Positions 1 through 5,651 of a DNA stretch of 5,723 nucleotides are shown here, in pieces (position 1 is the first letter of the stretch; the number at the start of each line of letters is the position of its first letter). The stretch lies in the NCBI GenBank assembly GCA_027450125.1, contig DAIDKG010000283.1:1-5723 (forward strand), in the 5' to 3' direction. This DNA is from Bordetella sp. (lineage in GTDB: Bacteria > Pseudomonadota > Gammaproteobacteria > Burkholderiales > Burkholderiaceae_B). Under the pieces are notes generated by a model. It worked only from the letters and a program-made list of their open reading frames with translations. It ran no database searches and was not told the origin of the DNA. The position numbers and the translations under genes are program-made.

Positions 1-1928
1 GCTACGTCGTTGGCGCGGTAGGCCTCGTGGATCTGCTGGCACAGATCGCGCAGGCCCATGCGCTCGTAGCGGCGATGCGCGCGGCAGAACTCGGGCAGGA
101 TGCGCCACAGCGGCTGGTTGCGGTCGTAGTCGTCCTTGAACTGCTGCAGATCGGTCAGCAGCGTGTTCCAGCGGCCTTTGGTGATGCCGATGGTGAACAG
201 GATGAAAAAGGAATACAGGCCCGTCTTCTCGACCACCACGCCGTGCTCGGTCAGGTACTTGGACACCAGCGCGGCCGGAATGCCCGTCTCGCCGAAGCTG
301 CCCGACATGTCCAGGCCCGGCGTTACCACCGTGGCCTTGATCGGGTCGAGCATGTTGAAGCCTTCTGCCAGGTCGCCGAAGCCGTGCCAATGGTCGTTGG
401 ACTCCAGCAGCCATTCGTCGCGATGACCGATGCCTTCGCCGGGCAGGCGGTTCGGCCCCCAGACCTTGAACCACCAGTCGTTCTTGCCGAACTCGGACTC
501 CACCTTGCGCATGGCGCGGCGAAAATCCATGGCTTCCTTGATGCTTTCCTCGACCAGCGCGGTGCCGCCGGGCGGCTCCATCATGGCCGCAGCCACGTCG
601 CACGACGCGATGATGGCGTACTGTGGCGAGGTCGACGTGTGCATGAGATAGGCCTCGTTGAACACGTTGCGGTCCAGCTTGCGGGTCTCCGATTCCTGCA
701 CGATGATCTGCGAGGCCTGCGAAATGCCCGCCAGCAGCTTGTGCGTGGAGTGCGTGGCGAACACCATCGCCTCGTGGCTGCGCGGACGCCCCTGGCCGAT
801 GGCGTGCATGTCGCGGTAGAAATCGTGAAAGGCCGCGTGCGGCAGCCAGGCCTCGTCGAAATGCAGCGTGTCGACGTAGCTGCCCAGCTTTTCCTTGATC
901 ATCTCCACGTTGTAGATCACGCCGTCATAGGTGCTTTGCGTCAGCGTGAGAATGCGCGGCTTCTTGTTCGCCGCCTCGCGGGCGAAGGGATTGGCCTCGA
1001 TCTTCTTACGGATATTCTCCGGTTCGAACTCTTCCAGCGGGATGGGACCGATGATACCCAGGTGATTGCGCGTGGGGCGCAGGAACACCGGGATCGCGCC
1101 GGTCATCGTAATGGCGTGCAGGATGGACTTGTGGCAGTTGCGGTCCACCACCACCACGTCGCCCGCGGCCACGTTGGCATGCCACACCACCTTGTTCGAG
1201 GTGGATGTGCCGTTGGTGATGAAAAAGCAGTGGTCGGCGTTGAAGATGCGCGCCGCGTTGATCTCGGACTCGGCCACCGGCCCGGTGTGGTCCAGCAGCT
1301 GGCCCAGCTCGTCCACCGCATTGCAGACGTCGGCGCGCAGCATGTTCTCGCCGAAGAACTGGTGGAACATCTGGCCCACCGGGCTCTTGAGGAAAGCGAC
1401 GCCGCCCGAGTGACCCGGGCAGTGCCAGGAGTACGAGCCGTCCTGCGCGTAGTCGACCAGTTCACGGAAGAACGGCGGCGCCAGGCCGTCGACATAGCTC
1501 TTGGCCTCGCGGATGATGTGGCGCGCCACGAATTCGGGGGTGTCCTCGAACATGTGGATGAAGCCGTGCAGCTCGCGCAGGATGTCGTTGGGAATGTGCT
1601 CGGACGTGCGCGTCTCGCCGTACAGGTAGATGGGAATGTCGGCGTTGCGAAACCGCACCTCGCCGATGAAGGCACGCAGGTTCTTGATGGCGCTGGCCAC
1701 GTCCTCGGGCGAGGCGTCGTCGAACTCCTCGTCGTCGATGGACAGGATGAAGGCGCTGGCGCGGCTCTGCTGCTGGGCAAAGGAAGTGAGGTCGCCATAG
1801 CTGGTGACGCCGATCACCTCCACGCCCTCGGCCTCGATGGCCGCGGCCAGAGCCCGGATGCCCAGGCCCGAGGCGTTCTCGGACCGGTAATCTTCGTCGA
1901 TGATGAAAATGGGAAAGCGAAATTTCAT
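1..1928 (-). CDS. Orn/Lys/Arg decarboxylase, PLP-dependent (LdcA-like), C-terminus cut by window edge
   Basis: This is a cytoplasmic fold-type I PLP enzyme that decarboxylates a basic amino acid (lysine, arginine or ornithine) to a diamine or agmatine. The ATG at 1928-1926 follows an AGGAG (complement of 1936-1940) at 7 nt. The frame runs open to the left edge, giving 642 residues; relatives are about 710-755, so roughly 110 residues of the C-terminal domain are missing. Residues 1-130 form the receiver-like wing domain, starting MKFRFPIFIIDEDY. The PLP domain begins near SWHCPGH (W168-H173). It has the phosphate-binding GTSTSNK (G240-K246), NCHKS with ring-stacking H266, HFDEAW with pyridine-binding D358, and ATHSTHK with Schiff-base K397. 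From memory, motifs such as SPVGQMFHQFFGEN and LLDHTGP match Pseudomonas LdcA (lysine decarboxylase) better than E. coli AdiA, but ATHSTHK is AdiA-like. The family is certain; the substrate is not. It is transcribed divergently from the acetyltransferase gene. Confidence 0.95.
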   Translation of the reverse strand, partial: MKFRFPIFIIDEDYRSENASGLGIRALAAAIEAEGVEVIGVTSYGDLTSFAQQQSRASAFILSIDDEEFDDASPEDVASAIKNLRAFIGEVRFRNADIPIYLYGETRTSEHIPNDILRELHGFIHMFEDTPEFVARHIIREAKSYVDGLAPPFFRELVDYAQDGSYSWHCPGHSGGVAFLKSPVGQMFHQFFGENMLRADVCNAVDELGQLLDHTGPVAESEINAARIFNADHCFFITNGTSTSNKVVWHANVAAGDVVVVDRNCHKSILHAITMTGAIPVFLRPTRNHLGIIGPIPLEEFEPENIRKKIEANPFAREAANKKPRILTLTQSTYDGVIYNVEMIKEKLGSYVDTLHFDEAWLPHAAFHDFYRDMHAIGQGRPRSHEAMVFATHSTHKLLAGISQASQIIVQESETRKLDRNVFNEAYLMHTSTSPQYAIIASCDVAAAMMEPPGGTALVEESIKEAMDFRRAMRKVESEFGKNDWWFKVWGPNRLPGEGIGHRDEWLLESNDHWHGFGDLAEGFNMLDPIKATVVTPGLDMSGSFGETGIPAALVSKYLTEHGVVVEKTGLYSFFILFTIGITKGRWNTLLTDLQQFKDDYDRNQPLWRILPEFCRAHRRYERMGLRDLCQQIHEAYRANDV

Positions 1929-1935
1929 GCAGGCG

Positions 1936-1940
1936 CTCCT
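1936..1940 (-). promoter_or_regulatory. Ribosome binding site of the decarboxylase gene
   Basis: The minus strand reads AGGAG here, 7 nt before the ATG at 1928. It is a strong site and fixes the start, because open frame continues upstream in other registers but no other ATG has comparable spacing. Confidence 0.8.
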
Positions 1941-2004
1941 GGATGAGGATGGGACCTGTACACACCGGCGAAGGGGGCCTCGGGCCAAATGACGGACGCG
2001 AGTT

Positions 2005-2028
2005 TACAGCGAGTCCGATACAGCGAGT
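2005..2028. repeat. Perfect 10-bp direct repeat in the divergent intergenic region
   Basis: TACAGCGAGT occurs at 2005-2014 and again at 2019-2028, separated by 4 bp (14 bp from start to start). It lies about 77 bp upstream of the decarboxylase ATG and just over 100 bp upstream of the acetyltransferase ATG. The second copy runs into TTGACA (2028-2033). The placement fits a regulator-binding site for one or both genes, but no known operator is recognised and the 14-bp period is not a whole number of helical turns. Confidence 0.5.
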
Positions 2029-2062
2029 TGACAAAAGGCCCGGGGCCGGCAACCACCCGAAA

Positions 2063-2080
2063 CCGGCCGGGCCGGCCGGG
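2063..2080. repeat. GC-only tandem repeat, two 9-bp units
   Basis: CCGGCCGGG is repeated head to tail at 2063-2071 and 2072-2080. GGCCCGG at 2037-2043 can pair with CCGGGCC at 2067-2073 or 2076-2082, giving alternative 7-bp stems. The tract lies between the TTGACA at 2028 and the possible extended -10 at 2089. It may be only a local GC-rich slippage product; no function is evident. Confidence 0.45.
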
Positions 2081-2088
2081 CCGCCGCA

Positions 2089-2097
2089 TGACATACT
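2089..2097 (+). promoter_or_regulatory. Possible extended -10 promoter for the acetyltransferase gene
   Basis: TGA (2089-2091) is followed directly by CATACT (2092-2097), which matches TATAAT at four of six positions and carries the TGn extension. A start near 2104 would leave about 30 nt of leader before the ATG at 2134. There is no matching -35 at the normal distance. It is the most AT-rich patch in an otherwise very GC-rich stretch. Prediction by eye only. Confidence 0.3.
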
Positions 2098-2133
2098 AGC
2101 GGGGCCCGTCATTCACCGCGCCGTTCCGCAACC

Positions 2134-2649
2134 ATGCCCGCCCCAGCCCAGATACGCCCCCTCGCCGCCCCCGACACCCCGGCCCTGCGCGACCTGCGCC
2201 TGGCCGCCCTGGCCGAAGCGCCGCGCGCCTACGGATCGAGCCTGCAGGAAGAAGAGGCGCTGGGCCTGGACCACTTCCTGCGCCTGGCCGAAGCTGACGA
2301 AAAGGGCGCCGTCCTGGGCGCCTTTGCCGAAGGCCGCATGGTCGGCATGACCTGCATCTCGCAGTACGGCAAGCTCAAAGCGCGCCACAAGGCCGTCATC
2401 TGGGGCGTCTACGTCGGCCCCGAACACCGCGGCCGGGGCCTGGCCCGGCAGCTTCTGCAAGCCGCCCTGGCCCGCGCCGCATCGATGCCCGGCGTGCGCC
2501 GGGTCCACCTGACGGCCGCCGCCGACAACACGGCGGCGATCGCGCTCTACACCGCGCTGGGCTTCGTGCAATACGGCCGCGAGCCCGAATCGCTCTGCGT
2601 CGACGGCGAACTGATCGACGAAGTGCTCATGAGCTGCGTCCTGAGATAA
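2134..2649 (+). CDS. GNAT-family N-acetyltransferase
   Basis: A 171-residue single-domain cytoplasmic protein that should transfer the acetyl group of acetyl-CoA to an amine. The N-terminus (IRPLAAPDTPALRDLRLAAL) is the usual first strand and helix. Motif A is WGVYVGPEHRGRGLARQLL (90-108), in which R99-A104 forms the pyrophosphate-binding R/Q-x-x-G-x-G/A turn. Motif B includes DNTAAIALYTALGF (131-144), with Y139 at the position of the common catalytic Tyr. Length is normal for the family. The ATG at 2134 is the first in frame; no Shine-Dalgarno precedes it, so it may be translated weakly or from a short leader. It is divergent from the decarboxylase gene and convergent with tarD, so probably monocistronic. 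The substrate cannot be told: it could be a small amine, a protein N-terminus or an antibiotic. Confidence 0.9.
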   Translation: MPAPAQIRPLAAPDTPALRDLRLAALAEAPRAYGSSLQEEEALGLDHFLRLAEADEKGAVLGAFAEGRMVGMTCISQYGKLKARHKAVIWGVYVGPEHRGRGLARQLLQAALARAASMPGVRRVHLTAAADNTAAIALYTALGFVQYGREPESLCVDGELIDEVLMSCVLR

Positions 2650-2650
2650 A

Positions 2651-2690
2651 CCGAGACGAGACGGAACGAGATGAAACGAATTGAGATGAC
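2651..2690 (-). other. Pyrimidine-rich, G-poor stretch downstream of tarD; possible Rho-utilisation region
   Basis: The plus strand is built of loosely repeated decamers (ccgagacgag, acggaacgag, atgaaacgaa, ttgagatgac), with ACGA(G/A) at 10-nt spacing. The minus-strand transcript running out of tarD would contain 29 pyrimidines in 40 nt, with C outnumbering G by 13 to 7 and repeated UC dinucleotides. That composition is typical of rut sites. It starts about 50 nt beyond the tarD stop, after a GC hairpin. Inferred from composition only. Confidence 0.3.
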
Positions 2691-2694
2691 CTGA

Positions 2695-2716
2695 GCATCG
2701 CCGCCGCGATGCGGCG
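2695..2716. terminator. GC hairpin between convergent genes, no U-tract
   Basis: Two mutually exclusive hairpins overlap. GCATCGC (2695-2701) pairs with GCGATGC (2706-2712) over a 4-nt loop, and CGCCGC (2702-2707) pairs with GCGGCG (2711-2716) over a GAT loop. The site lies 45 nt past the acetyltransferase stop and 25 nt past the tarD stop, where a shared terminator would sit. Neither strand has a T run after the stem: the only homopolymer is A5 at 2721-2725, which on the minus strand precedes the hairpin. An intrinsic terminator is therefore weak or absent; the stem may instead protect 3' ends. Confidence 0.35.
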
Positions 2717-2741
2717 CAAGAAAAACGAGCAACCCAATCGC

Positions 2742-3908
2742 TCAACCCGCCAGCGCCCGCATCTCGGAAATCAAATCCGCCTTGCCCTCGAACCCGATCC
2801 CCGGCAGCGCAGGCAGATCCACATACCCGTCCCGCACCCGCACGCCATCCGGAAACCCGCCATAGGGCTGGAACAGATCCGGATAGCTCTCGTTGCCCCC
2901 CAGCCCCAGCCCCGCCGCAATAGCCAGCGACATCTGGTGCCCGCCGTGCGGAATGCAGCGCGACGGCGACCAACCGTACTCCTTGAGCATATCGAGCGTG
3001 CGCAGATATTCCACCAGGCCGTAGCTCAGCGCGCAGTCGAACTGCAGCCAGTCGCGGTCGCTGCGCATGCCGGCGTAGCGGATCAGATTGCGTGCATCCT
3101 GCATCGAGAACAGATTCTCGCCCGTGGCCATCGGGCCTTGATAGACCTCGGACAGCCGCGCCTGCAATTCGTAATCCAGTGGATCGCCCGCCTCTTCGTA
3201 CCAGAAGAGCGGATAGTCCGACAGCGCCTGGGCGTACTCGACCGCCGTTTTCAAATCGAAGCGGCCGTTGGCGTCGACCGCCAACTGCTGACCGGGGCCC
3301 AGAATCCTGAGCACAGCCTCGATGCGCTCGCAGTCCTCGGCCAGGGTGGCCCCGCCGATCTTCATCTTGACCACCGAGTAGCCGCGCTCGAGATAGCCGG
3401 CCATCTCGGCCGTCAGTCCGTCCAGCCCTTTGCCCGGGTAGTAGTACCCCCCCGCGGCGTAGACGAACACGTGCGGATCGGCATTGCCGTTGCCATAGCG
3501 TTCGGCCAGCAGCTGATAAAGCGGCTTGCCGGCGATCTTGGCGACCGCGTCCCACACCGCCATGTCCATCGTGCCCACCGCCACCGAGCGCTCGCCGTGG
3601 CCGCCGGGCTTCTCGTTGATCATCATGCGCTGCCAGATCTTGTGCGGATCGAGGTTTTCGCCCGTATCGTCCAGCAGCGAGGCGGGCTCCGCTTCGAGCA
3701 CGCGCGGACGGAAGCGGTCGCGGATCAGGCCGCCCTGGCCGTAACGACCGTTCGAGTTGAAGCCGTAGCCCACCACTGGCTTGCCGTTGCGGATGACGTC
3801 GGTCACCACTGCGACCAGGCTCAGGGTCATCTTGGAGAAGTCGATATAGGCGTTGCGGATGTCCGAGCGGATGGGCCGGGTGGATTCGCGGATGTCCACG
3901 ATTTTCAT
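2742..3908 (-). CDS. tarD: D-tartrate dehydratase (enolase superfamily, mandelate racemase subgroup)
   Basis: A 388-residue cytoplasmic Mg2+ enzyme that removes water from D-tartrate, giving oxaloacetate. The capping domain (about 1-125) contains RNAYIDFSKMT, GYGFNSNGRYGQGG and NEKPGGHGERSVAVGT, stretches I recall as characteristic of the Bradyrhizobium enzyme (389 residues). The barrel holds the catalytic KMK motif (K181, K183), metal ligands D212 (VDANGRF), E238 (WYEEAGDP) and E264 (TGENLF), and the general acid/base H321 (CIPHGGHQM). Each is one residue below the published K184, D213, E239, E265 and H322 numbering. The start ATG at 3908 has a weak AAGAGA site 6 nt upstream. It is the last gene of the cluster, 41 bp after the SDR. 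A related acid-sugar substrate is possible, but the motif match makes D-tartrate by far the likeliest. Confidence 0.92.
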   Translation of the reverse strand: MKIVDIRESTRPIRSDIRNAYIDFSKMTLSLVAVVTDVIRNGKPVVGYGFNSNGRYGQGGLIRDRFRPRVLEAEPASLLDDTGENLDPHKIWQRMMINEKPGGHGERSVAVGTMDMAVWDAVAKIAGKPLYQLLAERYGNGNADPHVFVYAAGGYYYPGKGLDGLTAEMAGYLERGYSVVKMKIGGATLAEDCERIEAVLRILGPGQQLAVDANGRFDLKTAVEYAQALSDYPLFWYEEAGDPLDYELQARLSEVYQGPMATGENLFSMQDARNLIRYAGMRSDRDWLQFDCALSYGLVEYLRTLDMLKEYGWSPSRCIPHGGHQMSLAIAAGLGLGGNESYPDLFQPYGGFPDGVRVRDGYVDLPALPGIGFEGKADLISEMRALAG

Positions 3909-3949
3909 GACAGGTCTCTTGGTCTGGAAGTTCAAGGAATGCGCGTCTT

Positions 3950-4663
3950 TCAGCGCGGCAGCGAGGCGCCGCCGCAAATGGCGATGTCTTGCCCGGTGAT
4001 GGCCGCGGCCTCGGGCTTGAGCAGAAAATCGACCAGCGCGGCGATCTCCTGCGGCCGGATCAATCGGCCGATGGGCGGCAGGCGCGGCAGGCTGGCGGCC
4101 CGCGCCGGATCGCTCAACATGCCGGTCTGCGTGGCGGCCGGCGACACCACGTTCACCGTCACGCCGCGGGCGGCGAATTCGGCCGCCCAGCTGCGCGCCA
4201 TGGCGACCAGGGCCGCCTTGGTCGCGGCATACTGGCTGCGACCCGGCATGCCCTGGGCCACCCGGCTGCCGATCAACACGACGCGGCCCACGCCCCGCTG
4301 CGCCATGGCCGGCATCAAGGCTTGAGCCAGCCGCGTCGCCGCATCCACATGCAGCGTCCACATGCGCAGGCCGTCGGCCGGATCGAGCCGCTCCAGCTCG
4401 CCCACCCGCAAAATGCCCGCGGCATGCACCAGTGCGCCGGCATCCTGCAGAGCGGCGCAGGCGGCGTGAGTGGCCTGCGGATCGCACAGATCCACCGATA
4501 TATGCCGATAGTCGGGGTGGTCGACGGCGGCGGGACCGATATCCAGGCCGGTCACGCGCCAGCCTGCGTCCAGCAGGCGCTGCGCGATGGCCTGGCCTAT
4601 GCCCGCGCCGCTGCCGGTCACCACTGCCAGCGCGCGCGGCCGGGCGAGTCCGTCAGTCGACAT
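3950..4663 (-). CDS. Short-chain dehydrogenase/reductase (SDR), classical type
   Basis: A 237-residue NAD(P)-dependent oxidoreductase. The Rossmann fold opens with VTGSGAGIG (15-23). D41 at the end of the second strand (TGLDIG) suggests NAD rather than NADP. VHAAGIL (79-85) replaces the usual NNAG motif. The catalytic S133 (LIGSRVAQ), Y145 and K149 (YAATK) are intact, but the tetrad Asn is apparently replaced by H105 (WTLHVDAAT, usually -VN-). The C-terminus ITGQDIAICGGASL is typical. A longer reading from an ATG at 4711 is possible, but the ATG at 4663 is preferred: AAGAAGG (complement of 4672-4678) sits 8 nt before it and the protein then begins just ahead of the first strand. It overlaps the end of the bug gene by 11 nt. 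The fold and VHAAGILRVG resemble EntA-like diol dehydrogenases. The substrate is unknown; a hydroxy acid or diol linked to tartrate use is an inference from context. Confidence 0.9.
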   Translation of the reverse strand: MSTDGLARPRALAVVTGSGAGIGQAIAQRLLDAGWRVTGLDIGPAAVDHPDYRHISVDLCDPQATHAACAALQDAGALVHAAGILRVGELERLDPADGLRMWTLHVDAATRLAQALMPAMAQRGVGRVVLIGSRVAQGMPGRSQYAATKAALVAMARSWAAEFAARGVTVNVVSPAATQTGMLSDPARAASLPRLPPIGRLIRPQEIAALVDFLLKPEAAAITGQDIAICGGASLPR

Positions 4664-5612
4664 GGATATGGCCTTCTTCGATGATCTTCTTGGAGCGGAC
4701 CATGTCTTCACGCTGGCACTTGACGAAATCCGCTACGCTGCCCGGCGTCAGGAGCACGCCCGTGGGCGTGTACTTGGCCTTGAGCTTGGCCAGCGCCGTG
4801 TTGACCTCGGCGTTGATTTTCTCGACGACCGCCGCCGGCATGCCCGCGGGCCCCCACATGCCGTACCAGCTGTAGGCCTCGTAACCCGGTATGGTCTCGG
4901 CCACCGTCGGCACGTTCGGCAGATTGGGCAGGCGCTTGTCCGAGGTCACGGCCAGGATCTTGAGCAGGCCGCCCTTGTAGGACTCCAGCGCGCCGAGCAC
5001 CGGGTCGATGAACCCGTCGATCTGCCCGCCGATCAGGTCCTGATAGGCCGGAGAGCTGCCCCGGTACGGCACGACCGTGTAATCGAGCCCGCCGTCGCGC
5101 TTGAGCAACTCAGTGCCCAGATGCCCGGCAGAGCCGATCGACCCCACGGCAAACATCAGCTTGCCCGGATGGCTCTTGGAATACGCCAGCAGGCTCGCCA
5201 CGTCTGTCACCGGCAGGTTCTTGTTCACCGACACCGCCAGCGGCGCTTTGGCCACCAGCGCAATGGGCGTGAAGTTCTTTTGCACGTCGTAGGGCGGCTT
5301 CTTCATCGTCATGGGGGCCGTGATGAAGGTCGACGCGTTGAACAGCAAGGTATAGCCGTCCGGTTTGGCCTGGGTCACAAGGTCCGCGCCGATGATGCCG
5401 TTGCCGCCGGCCCGGTTGTCGACAATGAAACTCTGGCCGGTCTGTTCACCCAGCTTCTGCGCCAGGTCGCGCCCCACCGTGTCCAGCGTGCCGCCCGGCG
5501 GAAATGGGATGATGATCCGCACCGGATGATCGGGATACTTGGCCTGGGCGGCAAAGCCGGCCAGGCCGGCCAGCGCGGCGAACGCAACGTGCAGCATGCA
5601 TTTCATTTTCAT
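4653..5612 (-). CDS. Bug/TctC-family periplasmic solute-binding protein
   Basis: A 319-residue exported binding protein of the tripartite tricarboxylate transporter type, which captures small carboxylates in the periplasm. Residues 1-24 form a Sec signal peptide (two Lys, a hydrophobic Ala/Leu/Gly core, AQA before K25). The mature protein starts YPDHPVRIIIPFPPGGTLD, with the family's PFPPGGxxD ligand loop at 36-44, followed by VDNRAGGNGIIGAD, VPYRGSSPAYQDLIGGQID (the second ligand loop region) and WYGMWGPAGMP. Length is normal. The ATG at 5612 is chosen because AGGAG (complement of 5620-5624) lies 7 nt upstream; the ATG at 5606 is too far from it. It lies 39 bp after the upstream gene and overlaps the SDR. 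No TctA/TctB partners are visible; Bug proteins in Bordetella relatives often stand alone. A tartrate-like ligand is inferred only from tarD nearby. Confidence 0.95.
   Translation of the reverse strand: MKMKCMLHVAFAALAGLAGFAAQAKYPDHPVRIIIPFPPGGTLDTVGRDLAQKLGEQTGQSFIVDNRAGGNGIIGADLVTQAKPDGYTLLFNASTFITAPMTMKKPPYDVQKNFTPIALVAKAPLAVSVNKNLPVTDVASLLAYSKSHPGKLMFAVGSIGSAGHLGTELLKRDGGLDYTVVPYRGSSPAYQDLIGGQIDGFIDPVLGALESYKGGLLKILAVTSDKRLPNLPNVPTVAETIPGYEAYSWYGMWGPAGMPAAVVEKINAEVNTALAKLKAKYTPTGVLLTPGSVADFVKCQREDMVRSKKIIEEGHIHVD
4672..4678 (-). promoter_or_regulatory. Ribosome binding site of the SDR gene, inside the bug coding region
   Basis: AAGAAGG on the minus strand lies 8 nt before the SDR ATG at 4663. 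It is formed by the Glu-Glu-Gly codons near the end of the bug gene (IIEEGHIHVD), so ribosomes finishing bug can re-start on the SDR. This site decides the SDR start over the upstream ATG at 4711. Confidence 0.65.
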
Positions 5613-5619
5613 GTTGTGT

Positions 5620-5624
5620 CTCCT
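5620..5624 (-). promoter_or_regulatory. Ribosome binding site of the bug gene
   Basis: The minus strand reads GAGGAGACA here, with the AGGAG core 7 nt before the ATG at 5612. It lies in the 39-bp gap after the preceding stop codon, consistent with an internal operon gene having its own strong translation start. Confidence 0.75.
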
Positions 5625-5651
5625 CTTTTCAATGGTGGATCGGCTGCGGAA

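Noticed and set aside
27..1946. A 639-codon open frame on the plus strand spanning the whole decarboxylase gene
   Set aside because: It is the antisense shadow of the decarboxylase in GC-rich DNA. Its protein is rich in His, Arg, Val and Ala without any recognisable motif, and it has no ribosome site, while the minus strand encodes a complete set of PLP-enzyme motifs.
2028..2033. Perfect -35 consensus TTGACA on the plus strand upstream of the acetyltransferase gene
   Set aside because: At 16-18 bp spacing the downstream sequence (around 2050-2057) is CAACCACC, with at most two matches to TATAAT, so no sigma70 promoter is supported here.
2721..2725. A5/T5 run beside the GC hairpin as an intrinsic terminator
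   Set aside because: On the plus strand the run is A, and on the minus strand the T run lies before the hairpin, so neither strand has the stem-then-U order.
2113..3555. A 480-codon minus-strand frame overlapping tarD and the antisense of the acetyltransferase gene
   Set aside because: It is out of frame with tarD and reads through the convergent intergenic region. Its low-complexity Arg/Gly/Ala content shows it is a shadow.
2709..4325. A 538-codon plus-strand open frame opposite tarD and the SDR
   Set aside because: It crosses two well-identified minus-strand genes and their intergenic gap, has no domain signature, and has the shadow composition expected opposite GC-biased codons.
4663..4711. 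An alternative SDR start at 4711 adding 16 residues
   Set aside because: The extra residues are basic and unlike SDR N-termini, and a good ribosome site stands before the ATG at 4663 instead.
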